In this document: in pieces, positions 28,031 through 34,937 of the stretch
Numbering within the stretch: position 1 is the first letter of the stretch
Layout of the letters: the number at the start of each line of letters is the position of its first letter
Assembly (NCBI GenBank): GCA_963728985.1
Contig: CAVSME010000005.1
Span: forward strand, 372,001 to 436,000
Direction: 5' to 3'
DNA: 64,000 bases
Source: DASXAI01 sp963728985
GTDB lineage: Bacteria > Actinomycetota > Acidimicrobiia > Acidimicrobiales > Ilumatobacteraceae
Notes under the pieces: model-generated
The model's input: only the letters and a program-made list of their open reading frames with translations
Database searches by the model: none
What the model was told of the DNA's origin: nothing
Made by a program: the position numbers and the translations under genes

Positions 28031-29392
28031 ATGAGCCGGTCGGTCCTGTGGTTTCGACGCGACTTGCGTTTAGACGACCACCCTGCGTTGATCGCGGCCG
28101 CCGCTGAGGGTGATGTGGTGCCGCTCTTCGTCGTCGATCCCGCCTTCGCCGGGGCCGGAGCGCCGCGAGCGGCGTTCCTCGCCGGCTGCCTGGCCGAGCT
28201 CCGCCGCGCCACGCGTGGCGCGCTCGTGATCCGCACCGCTGATCCGGCCGCGGCAGTGACGGCAGTGGCCGCCGAGGCCGGCGTGGACACGGTCCACGCC
28301 ACCGAGGACTTCGGTCCGTACGGCCGCCGCCGCGACGCCGCCGTGGCCGAGGCATTGGCCGCCGAGGGGCGCCGCCTGACCCTCACCAGCTCGCCGTACG
28401 CCGTCGCTCCCGGCGTCGTGGTGAAGGACGACGGTGAGCCGTACGCCGTCTTCACGCCCTTCTCGCGGGCGTGGCGCGCCGCGGGATGGGAGGAGCCGGT
28501 CCCGGCGCCCGACGTGCGATGGGGCCACACGGTCGACTCCGAGCCCCTGCCGGACGCGCCGGCGGTCGAGGCAGCGTTGCCGCCCGCCGGCGAGCAGGCC
28601 GCCCACGAGCGGCTCGAGGCGTTCCTGGACGACGGCCTCGCGTCGTACGACGCCGACCGCGACCGCCCCGATCTCGACGTCACCAGCCACCTGTCGCCGT
28701 ACCTGCGCTGGGGCTGCATCCACCCCCGCCAGGTGCTCACCCATCTCGGCCGCAGCCGTGCCCACGACCGCTTCCGCACCGAACTGGCGTGGCGCGACTT
28801 CTACGCCGACGTGTTGTTCCGCCGGCCTCGATCGGCGTGGTGGAACCTCGACGAGCGGATGGACGCCATGGAGGTGGACGATGGTCGGGCGGCGGAGGAT
28901 CGCTTCGCGTCGTGGGCCAACGGCCAGACCGGCTTCCCGATCGTCGATGCTGGCATGCGCCAGCTGCTGGCCACGGGCTGGATGCACAACCGCGTCCGCA
29001 TGGTGACGGCGAGCTTCCTCGTCAAGGATCTCCACCTGCCGTGGCAGTGGGGAGCCCGCCACTTCCTCACCCATCTCGTCGACGGTGACCTCGCGTCCAA
29101 CAACCACGGCTGGCAGTGGGTGGCCGGCACGGGCACCGACGCGGCGCCGTACTTCCGCATCTTCAACCCCCTCACGCAATCGCAGCGCTTCGACCCCGAC
29201 GGCGACTACATCCGCCGATGGGTCCCGGAGCTGGCCGGCATCGGCAACAGCGATGTCCACGCGCCGTCGGCCCGCGGTCGGGGGGTGCCGCTCGGCTACC
29301 CGGCGCCCGTGGTCGATCACGCCGAGGAGCGGGAGGAGGCCCTGCGCCGCTACGCCCGTGTAACCGGGCGGGGAGGCACTAGCAGTCGGTAG
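28031..29392 (+). CDS. phr: Deoxyribodipyrimidine photo-lyase
   Basis: 453-residue class I CPD photolyase that splits UV pyrimidine dimers with light, FAD and an antenna cofactor. The N-terminal VLWFRRDLRLDDHPALI starts the alpha/beta antenna domain. SHLSPYLRWGCIHPRQVL, ELAWRDFYADVLF, TGFPIVDAGMRQLLATGWMH and DLASNNHGWQWVAGTGTD form the FAD domain. ATG 28031 is directly preceded by GGAGG with no spacing, which is unusual. It lies 29 bp after lepA, interrupting the common lepA-hemW-hrcA order, and its stop lies inside the CIRCE element of hrcA. Confidence 0.95.
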   Translation: MSRSVLWFRRDLRLDDHPALIAAAAEGDVVPLFVVDPAFAGAGAPRAAFLAGCLAELRRATRGALVIRTADPAAAVTAVAAEAGVDTVHATEDFGPYGRRRDAAVAEALAAEGRRLTLTSSPYAVAPGVVVKDDGEPYAVFTPFSRAWRAAGWEEPVPAPDVRWGHTVDSEPLPDAPAVEAALPPAGEQAAHERLEAFLDDGLASYDADRDRPDLDVTSHLSPYLRWGCIHPRQVLTHLGRSRAHDRFRTELAWRDFYADVLFRRPRSAWWNLDERMDAMEVDDGRAAEDRFASWANGQTGFPIVDAGMRQLLATGWMHNRVRMVTASFLVKDLHLPWQWGARHFLTHLVDGDLASNNHGWQWVAGTGTDAAPYFRIFNPLTQSQRFDPDGDYIRRWVPELAGIGNSDVHAPSARGRGVPLGYPAPVVDHAEEREEALRRYARVTGRGGTSSR

Positions 29393-29405
29393 CCTGGAGT
29401 GCCAG
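29379..29405 (+). promoter_or_regulatory. CIRCE operator upstream of hrcA
   Basis: CTAGCAGTC, nine bases, GAGTGCCAG. Consensus CIRCE is TTAGCACTC-N9-GAGTGCTAA, so each arm differs at two positions and the 9-base spacing is exact. It begins in the last codons of the photolyase gene and ends 20 bp before the hrcA ATG. HrcA repressor should bind here, autoregulating hrcA-dnaJ. Confidence 0.85.
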
Positions 29406-29425
29406 ACAGGCATCGAGGACTGCCA

Positions 29426-30430
29426 ATGCTCGACGACCGCAAGACCGCCATCCTCAGAGCAGTCGTGCAGGAGTACATCACCACCGCGCAGCCGGTGGGC
29501 TCCGGGCACGTGGCCAGCGCGCCCGGCGTCAACGTCTCGTCGGCCACGGTCCGCAACGAGATGGCGGTCCTGGAGCAGGAGGGCTACCTCGTCCAGCCCC
29601 ACACGTCGGCGGGCCGGGTGCCCACGGACAAGGGCTACCGCTTCTTCGTGGACAACCTGGCGCTGCCCGGACGGCTCGACGCGGTGCGCACGCTGGAGGT
29701 GCGGTCGTTCTTCGACAGCGCCCACGGCGCCCTCGAGCAGATGCTGCAGGAGACGAGTCGGCTCCTCAGCCGCCTGACCGACTACGCCGCCGTGGTGATC
29801 GGGCCGGCCCACGAGTCGGCCGTCCTGCGCTCCGTGCAGCTCGTCTCGCTGGCGCCCCGCACGATCCTGCTCGTCACCGTCACCTCGAACGGCAGCGTCG
29901 AGCAGCACCATCTCGACACCGACAGCGACGTCTCCGAGGCCGCCGTCAGCGCCGCCACCGCCCATCTCGGCATGCACCTCGTCGGGCGCACCGCCGAGGC
30001 GCTGGCCACCGTGCCGATGAGCGGCGATCCGGCTGTCGACGCGCTCTGCGCGCAGGCCAACCGCGCCCTCTTCGACGCTGCCGCCCGCCAGGACGAGGAC
30101 CTCGTGTACGTCGGCGGCGCGTCGAAGATGGCGTCGGCCTTCGACGCCGTGGAGGTGGTGCGCAACGTCCTGCAGACCCTGGAGCAGCAGTACGTCGTCG
30201 TATCGCTCCTGCGCGACGTCTTGCATCGCGGCCTGACGGTGGCGATCGGCGCCGAGCACGGGGTCGAGCCCCTCGTCGCCTGCTCGGTCGTGGTGGCGCC
30301 GTACATCGTCGAAGGGGAGGCGGTCGGGACGGTGGGCGTCCTCGGCCCGACGCGCATGAACTATCCGCACGCGTTGGCGGCCGTCGACGTCGTCAGCGAG
30401 CGCCTCGGGCGCCGGTTGTCGGACGGCTAG
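29426..30430 (+). CDS. hrcA: Heat-inducible transcription repressor HrcA
   Basis: 334-residue repressor of class I heat-shock genes. N-terminal winged helix: LDDRKTAILRAVVQEYITTA, SATVRNEMAVLEQEGYLVQP, HTSAGRVPTDKGYRFFVD. GAF-like dimerisation domain and C-terminal GVLGPTRMNYPHALAAVDVV follow. It binds CIRCE when kept active by chaperonin and is released on heat shock. ATG 29426 is chosen over an ATG 27 bp upstream that would fall within the operator. It is followed after 12 bp by dnaJ, so they form one operon. Confidence 0.97.
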   Translation: MLDDRKTAILRAVVQEYITTAQPVGSGHVASAPGVNVSSATVRNEMAVLEQEGYLVQPHTSAGRVPTDKGYRFFVDNLALPGRLDAVRTLEVRSFFDSAHGALEQMLQETSRLLSRLTDYAAVVIGPAHESAVLRSVQLVSLAPRTILLVTVTSNGSVEQHHLDTDSDVSEAAVSAATAHLGMHLVGRTAEALATVPMSGDPAVDALCAQANRALFDAAARQDEDLVYVGGASKMASAFDAVEVVRNVLQTLEQQYVVVSLLRDVLHRGLTVAIGAEHGVEPLVACSVVVAPYIVEGEAVGTVGVLGPTRMNYPHALAAVDVVSERLGRRLSDG

Positions 30431-30442
30431 GGTCCGCCTGCC

Positions 30443-31573
30443 ATGGCCGACTTCTACGAGCTGCTGGGGGTGTCCCGGCGGGCCACGGCCGAGGAGATCA
30501 AGCGCGCCTACCGGCGCCGTGCTCGTGAGCTCCATCCCGACGCCAACCCCGACCCGCAGGCCGAGAACCAGTTCAAGGAGCTGGCCCGGGCCTACGAGGT
30601 CCTCGCCGACCCGAGCCAGCGGGCCCGCTACGACCAGTTCGGCGAGGCCGGGCTGGCCGGCGCCGGCGCCGCCGGCGGGGGCGGGGGCGGTGACCCGTTC
30701 TTCGGGGGCGGGCTGGGCGACATCTTCGACGCTTTCTTCGGCGGCCAGGGCAGCCCCTTCGGCGGCCAGCGGGGTCCCGCAGGCCCGCCCCGGGGCCAGG
30801 ACCTCGAAGTGGTGGCCGACCTCACGTTCGAGCACGCGGTGTTCGGGGGAGCGGTGCCGGTGACGGTGCGCACCGCCGTGCCGTGCGAGGACTGCGGGGC
30901 GTCGGGCGCCAGCCCCGGCACCTACGCGGCGGCGTGCACCGAGTGCGCCGGCACGGGCCAGGTGCGGCGCGTCCGTCAGAGCCTGTTCGGGCAGATGGTC
31001 ACCGCCGGCCCGTGCCCACGCTGCGGTGGTGTCGGCCAGATGATCACATCGCCGTGCCCGACATGCCGGGGTGAGGGCCGCACCATCGACGAGCGCACGT
31101 ACAACGTGGATGTGCCCGCAGGCGTGGACAGCGGCTCCACGCTTCGCCTCACGAACCGCGGTGCCGCCGGACCGCGTGGTGGACCCTCCGGCGATCTCTT
31201 CGTCCACCTGCGCGTCCACCCTCACGATCGTTTCGCTCGCGACGGCTACGACCTCGTGGCCGAGATGCCGGTGTCGTTCGCCCAAGCGGCACTCGGGACG
31301 CATCTCGAACTCGAGACGCTCGACGGGACCGAGGAGCTGACGGTCGCCGCGGGCACGCAGAGCGGGCGGGAGCTGCGCCTGCGGGGGCGGGGCGTGCCTC
31401 ACGTCGACGGCCGGGGCCGGGGCGATCTGCGGGTCGTGCTGCGGGTCGACACGCCAACCAAGCTCAGCCCGACCGAGCAAGAGCTGTTGCGGCGGCTGGC
31501 CGAGGAACGCGGCGAGACCGTCGATCCGCCCGCGTCCGGCGTCTTCTCCCGCATCAAGTCGGCGTTCAAGTGA
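30443..31573 (+). CDS. dnaJ: Chaperone protein DnaJ
   Basis: 376-residue Hsp40 co-chaperone stimulating DnaK ATPase. The J domain has HPD at 31-33; a Gly/Phe-rich linker (about 70-115) follows. Four zinc-finger repeats CEDCGASG, CTECAGTG, CPRCGGVG and CPTCRGEG come next, then substrate-binding C-terminal domains with VDVPAGVDSGSTLRL and GDLFVHLRVHPHD. All expected motifs are intact. No dnaK or grpE lies next to it, so this is the hrcA-linked dnaJ copy common in actinobacteria. Confidence 0.97.
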   Translation: MADFYELLGVSRRATAEEIKRAYRRRARELHPDANPDPQAENQFKELARAYEVLADPSQRARYDQFGEAGLAGAGAAGGGGGGDPFFGGGLGDIFDAFFGGQGSPFGGQRGPAGPPRGQDLEVVADLTFEHAVFGGAVPVTVRTAVPCEDCGASGASPGTYAAACTECAGTGQVRRVRQSLFGQMVTAGPCPRCGGVGQMITSPCPTCRGEGRTIDERTYNVDVPAGVDSGSTLRLTNRGAAGPRGGPSGDLFVHLRVHPHDRFARDGYDLVAEMPVSFAQAALGTHLELETLDGTEELTVAAGTQSGRELRLRGRGVPHVDGRGRGDLRVVLRVDTPTKLSPTEQELLRRLAEERGETVDPPASGVFSRIKSAFK

Positions 31574-31586
31574 TCCTGGCGGCTCG

Positions 31587-32273
31587 GTGATCGTCGGCCC
31601 GGCCAGGGTCGGCGCCGCTGCGCACGTCTTCGTCGATGATCTGCACACCCCAGTCCTCGCGCCCGAGGATCGTCACCACCTCGAACGGGTGCTGCGGCTG
31701 CGCCGGGGCGAACCGCTGACCGTCTCGGATGGTCGGGGCGGCTGGCGGCCGTGCACGTTCGGGGTCGAGCTCACCCCGACCGACGAGGTGCAGCACGACC
31801 CGCCGCCGATACCGCCGATCACGGTGGCCTTCGCCCTTCTCAAGGGCGAGCGCCCCGAGCTCGTCGTGCAGAAGCTCACCGAGCTCGGCGTCGACCGCAT
31901 CGTGCCGATGGTGACGGCCCGCTGCGTCGTGCGCTGGGAGGGCGACCGCTCGACCCGCCACACCGAACGGCTGCGGCGCGTCGCCCGGGAGGCGGCGATG
32001 CAGTGCCGGCGCAGCTGGCTGCCGGCGCTCGACGCGGTGCGCACGTTCGCCGATGTGGCGAGCGCGCCCGATGCCGTGCTGGCCGACGACGGCGGCGGGC
32101 CCGTGGCCCTCGAACGACCGGTCGTGCTCGTCGGTCCCGAGGGCGGGTGGGCGCCCGAGGAGGCGGCGTGCGGCCGGCCGGCCATGGCCCTCGGTCCGCA
32201 CGTACTGCGGTCGGAGACGGCGGCAATTGCCGCCGCCGCGTTGATGGTGGCCAAACGAGCGGGCTTGGTGTGA
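31587..32273 (+). CDS. rsmE: 16S rRNA (uracil-1498-N3)-methyltransferase
   Basis: 228-residue SPOUT methyltransferase. HHLERVLRLRRGEPLTVSDG is the N-terminal PUA-like part. FALLKGERPELVVQKLTELG and VDRIVPMVTARCVVR are diagnostic RsmE segments. The trefoil knot carries VVLVGPEGGWAPEE and ALGPHVLRSETAAIAA. It methylates U1498 of 16S rRNA using SAM. GTG 31587 lies 13 bp after dnaJ, the usual dnaJ-rsmE operon order. Confidence 0.95.
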   Translation: MIVGPARVGAAAHVFVDDLHTPVLAPEDRHHLERVLRLRRGEPLTVSDGRGGWRPCTFGVELTPTDEVQHDPPPIPPITVAFALLKGERPELVVQKLTELGVDRIVPMVTARCVVRWEGDRSTRHTERLRRVAREAAMQCRRSWLPALDAVRTFADVASAPDAVLADDGGGPVALERPVVLVGPEGGWAPEEAACGRPAMALGPHVLRSETAAIAAAALMVAKRAGLV

Positions 32274-32420
32274 TGGTATGGGGGTGGGTTCCCGCCGTCT
32301 GGCCCGTTCGGGCAGGTGACGGGATCACCAATGGGCGGAATGGGAGGGGCGGTAGCAGGGAGGAGACAGGGCCATTGGACCTGTTTTGGTCACGGATCGC
32401 GTTAATTGGGCCGCGCGACC

Positions 32421-32450
32421 TTGCTCAGCGTGACTACTGGTCGGTAGCAT
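32421..32450 (+). promoter_or_regulatory. Candidate promoter of the BldD-like gene
   Basis: TTGCTC (32421-32426) and TAGCAT (32445-32450) are separated by 18 bp, a plausible -35/-10 pair about 60 bp before the ATG. TGACTACTGGTC within the spacer only partly fits the published BldD-box pattern. It lies in the 238-bp gap after rsmE; nothing else is recognised there. Confidence 0.35.
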
Positions 32451-32511
32451 CCGGTGTTGTCTGGTTCCCACGGCGGGTGGGCGATCTCCAGGCACGGCGG
32501 AAGGAACAACG

Positions 32512-33051
32512 ATGAGCTACACCAGCGACGACGCCCCCGAAGAGACCACGGCGGGAACGCCCTATGGTCGCAAGGTGGGAGAGCGGCTCCGGGCCATCCG
32601 GCGCCAGAAGCGGCTCTCCCTGCAGGAGGTCGAAGCGGCGTCACAACAGGAGTTCAAGGCGTCGGTCCTCGGCGCCTACGAGCGCGGCGAGCGGGCCATC
32701 TCGGTGCCGCGGCTGCAGCGACTGGCGCGCTTCTACCACGTGCCCGTCGATCAGCTGCTGCCCCAGGACGAGGGCCCCGGCTTCGGCGACGACCGCACGA
32801 TGGGCGGGCTCGGCGAGGGCAAGATCGCCATCGATCTGGAGAAGCTCGAGGCCATGAACGGCTCCGAGTTCGCCATGCTCGGGCGCTACCTCCGGCTGAT
32901 CCAGGTGCAGCGGCAGGACTTCAACGGTCGGGTCATCACGATCCGTCACGACGACTTGAAGGCACTGGCGTGCATCCTGGACCTCGGTCCCGAGCAGGTC
33001 GCGGGCAAGCTCGACGACCTGGGGTTGCGATACGTCAACCGCCCGGCCTGA
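32512..33051 (+). CDS. bldD: BldD-like c-di-GMP-responsive transcriptional regulator
   Basis: 179 residues. The N-terminal XRE-type HTH (about 19-75) reads GERLRAIRRQKRLSLQEVE and VLGAYERGERAISVPRLQRL, closely following Streptomyces BldD. The C-terminal domain keeps the bipartite c-di-GMP signature RxD-X8-RxxD: RQD at 134-136 and RHDD at 145-148. In Streptomyces BldD this site binds tetrameric c-di-GMP, dimerising the protein on developmental promoters. ATG 32512 has AAGGAAC upstream. hemW follows within about 25 bp. The regulon in this organism is unknown. Confidence 0.88.
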   Translation: MSYTSDDAPEETTAGTPYGRKVGERLRAIRRQKRLSLQEVEAASQQEFKASVLGAYERGERAISVPRLQRLARFYHVPVDQLLPQDEGPGFGDDRTMGGLGEGKIAIDLEKLEAMNGSEFAMLGRYLRLIQVQRQDFNGRVITIRHDDLKALACILDLGPEQVAGKLDDLGLRYVNRPA

Positions 33052-33076
33052 TCCGGCGGCGCCGTTCGGCGCCTAC

Positions 33077-34114
33077 GTGCACGTCCCGTTCTGTGCCCGG
33101 CGGTGCGACTACTGCGCCTTCGCCACGTGGACGGATCGGTCCAGCCTGATCGATCCCTACCTGGCGGCAGTTGTCACCGACGTGGAACGGGCCGTCGCGG
33201 CCGGCATGCCGGCGGTCACGAGCGTGTTCTTCGGCGGTGGTACGCCGTCGCTCGTGCCCGCGGCCGGGTTGATGCGGGTGCTGGCGGCGTTGCCGCTCAC
33301 GCCCGGTGCCGAAGTGACGGTGGAGTGCAACCCCGACACCGTGACGGAGGCGCTCGTGGCCACGTATCGCGACGCGGGTGTGAACCGGTTGAGCTTCGGC
33401 GTGCAGTCGATGGTGCCGCACGTGCTGGCGGCGCTCGGGCGCACGCACGATCCGGCCAACGTGCGCCACGCCGTCGCGCTGGCGCGTGATGCTGGCTTCG
33501 AGTCGTTCAACGTCGACCTCATCTACGGAGCAGCCGGCGAGACACTCGACGATTGGCGCCGCACCGTGTCCGAAGCCCTCGCGCTGGACCCGCCGCACAT
33601 CAGCGCGTACGGCTTGACGGTGGAGGCGGGCACGCCGCTGGCCGACGATCCCGCTCGCTACCCCGACGACGATCGGCAGGCGGCGGAGTACGAGCTGGCC
33701 GACGAGCTCTTCGGCGAGGCCGGCCTCGTGAACTACGAGATCTCGAACTGGGCCCACCCCGGTCACGAGTGTCGGCACAACCTCCTCTACTGGACGCAAG
33801 GCGACTACCTCGGCTTCGGCTGTGCCGCCCACTCGCACGAGGCCGGGCGGCGCTGGTGGAACGTGCGCACGCCGGAGCGGTACATCGCGCTGGTGGACGA
33901 GGGTTCGTCGGCGGAGGCGGCGGGGGAGACGCTCGACCCCGAGACGAGGCGGGTGGAAGGGCTGCAGCTCTCGCTGCGCACGCGCGCCGGCGTGCCCGCT
34001 GGGGCGCTGGACGTCGAGGCGTTGGACGGGTTGGTGGTGGTCGAGGGCGAGCGAGCGGTGCTGACGCGGGCCGGCCGGCTCCTGGCCAACGAGATCGCCG
34101 TGCGCCTGCGCTGA
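33077..34114 (+). CDS. hemW: Radical SAM heme chaperone HemW (coproporphyrinogen-oxidase-like)
   Basis: 345 residues. The radical-SAM cluster motif CARRCDYC (CxxxCxxC) begins six residues in. SVFFGGGTPSLVP, VTVECNPDT, VNRLSFGVQSM, FNVDLIYGAAGET and ISAYGLTVEAGTPL are standard HemW blocks; the HNLLYWTQGDYLGFGCAAHS segment and a winged-helix end follow. HemW delivers heme rather than oxidising coproporphyrinogen. GTG 33077 gives an unusually short N-terminus. FGAY lies in frame just upstream without a start codon, and only 25 bp separate it from bldD, so a non-standard start is possible. Confidence 0.92.
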   Translation: MHVPFCARRCDYCAFATWTDRSSLIDPYLAAVVTDVERAVAAGMPAVTSVFFGGGTPSLVPAAGLMRVLAALPLTPGAEVTVECNPDTVTEALVATYRDAGVNRLSFGVQSMVPHVLAALGRTHDPANVRHAVALARDAGFESFNVDLIYGAAGETLDDWRRTVSEALALDPPHISAYGLTVEAGTPLADDPARYPDDDRQAAEYELADELFGEAGLVNYEISNWAHPGHECRHNLLYWTQGDYLGFGCAAHSHEAGRRWWNVRTPERYIALVDEGSSAEAAGETLDPETRRVEGLQLSLRTRAGVPAGALDVEALDGLVVVEGERAVLTRAGRLLANEIAVRLR

Positions 34115-34129
34115 CCCCGCCCCCCTCAA

Positions 34130-34195
34130 CCTTGGGTGCGGATCACGTCATGGGTGCGAGATCACCCGCCTGGCGGGCCAACTCGCACCCAAAGG
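34130..34195. repeat. Palindromic repeat with two competing left arms
   Basis: CCTTGGGTGCG (34130-34140) and TGGGTGCGAG (34151-34160) can each pair with the same right arm, CTCGCACCCAAAGG (34182-34195). A small CCGCC/GGCGG hairpin is in the middle. The TTGGGTGC/GCACCCAA arms and GGCGGGCC core match the nested repeat at 25607-25726. It lies between the hemW stop and tRNA-Val and may act as a terminator. Confidence 0.75.
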
Positions 34196-34223
34196 TCGGT
34201 GCGCTAGGGTCGCGGCCGCACGC

Positions 34224-34297
34224 GGGCGTGTAGCTCAGTTGGTTAGAGCGCTACCTCGACACGGTAGAGGTCCACGGTTCGAGTCCGTGCACGCCCA
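34224..34297 (+). tRNA. tRNA-Val(GAC)
   Basis: Acceptor GGGCGTG pairs with CACGCCC, discriminator A at 34297, no encoded CCA. D arm GCTC-AGTTGGTTA-GAGC, anticodon stem CTACC/GGTAG with loop TCGACAC, variable AGGTC, and T arm CACGG-TTCGAGT-CCGTG. The anticodon is GAC, reading valine GUC/GUU codons. Odd point: position 33 is C instead of the nearly universal U (the loop reads TC-GAC-AC). All stems pair fully, so this looks like a functional gene with an atypical loop. Confidence 0.93.
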
Positions 34298-34409
34298 CGA
34301 GCTACCCGAAAGGCTGCGCTTCTGACGGGCAGGTGGTGCCGGCCGGGGGCAACACGAGGCCCACGAGGTAGGTCGCTACCGCCGTGTCGCGACAGGCACT
34401 GGGGGCGGC

Positions 34410-34665
34410 CAGATCGGTCTCGGAGCAGCTCCTCCGGACAATGGATCGCCGGGATCATCCGCTCGCGCATCACGCGGTCGGCGTCCGCCCGGCTGTGGGT
34501 GATGCAGAACCACATCGCCGCACGCGCGTTGGGGAAAGGACGCAGGATCCTTGCCCGCCGTCGGGAGCAGGGGCCGCAACTGCGTCCAGGCATCACGAAA
34601 CCGGCCAGGGTGGTGTTGTACGCCGAGGTCAACCAGCCGTCGGCCACGCGCCCGACTGGGCGCGA
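34410..34665 (-). pseudogene. Decayed fragment of an LLM-class F420-dependent oxidoreductase
   Basis: Pieces of a luciferase-like oxidoreductase C-terminal region can be read across two frames on the minus strand. VADGWLTSAYNTTLAGF comes first, then RPLLPTAGKDPASFP in a second frame. NARAAMWFCITHSRADADRV and MRERMIPAIH-PEELLRD follow back in the first frame. At least two frameshifts and the absence of the N-terminal half show this is a relic. The flanking 34298-34410 and 34666-34937 hold nothing I recognise. Confidence 0.6.
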
Positions 34666-34937
34666 GGACTGATCTGCTCGATCACCACGGCGGCGACCGC
34701 GCGCAGGAAGGGCCGTGGCCGTGCGGTCGACGGCGGTCCCCGGCGTCTTGCTTGCGGCAGTCTGTCCGCGCTAGGACAGCGTCGAGTTCGAGCTGCGGAG
34801 CGTGGTTCGCACGGTCGTAGCTCTTGGGGATCGCGACGCGTTAGGGGACGACGGTTGGTCGACGACACCACCGTGCTGATCGGTTCGAGCGCGTCCAGGC
34901 GTCCGGTCACCTCGCCACGACACAAGGAGCAGTCTGC

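Noticed and set aside
26064..28355. A 763-codon minus-strand frame opposite lepA
   Set aside because: Antisense of lepA, no recognisable protein features.
28070..31648. A 1192-codon open frame on the minus strand opposite phr, hrcA and dnaJ
   Set aside because: Complementary to three well-supported genes with clear motifs. Its His/Gly/Arg/Val-rich translation has no domain, as expected of antisense frames in GC-rich DNA.
32427..32444. BldD box in the bldD promoter spacer
   Set aside because: Only the outer TGAC and GTC fit the pattern; the match is too weak to report as an operator by itself.
34224..34297. tRNA as a possible attachment site for an integrated element
   Set aside because: I found no repeat of the tRNA 3' end in the window and no integrase gene.
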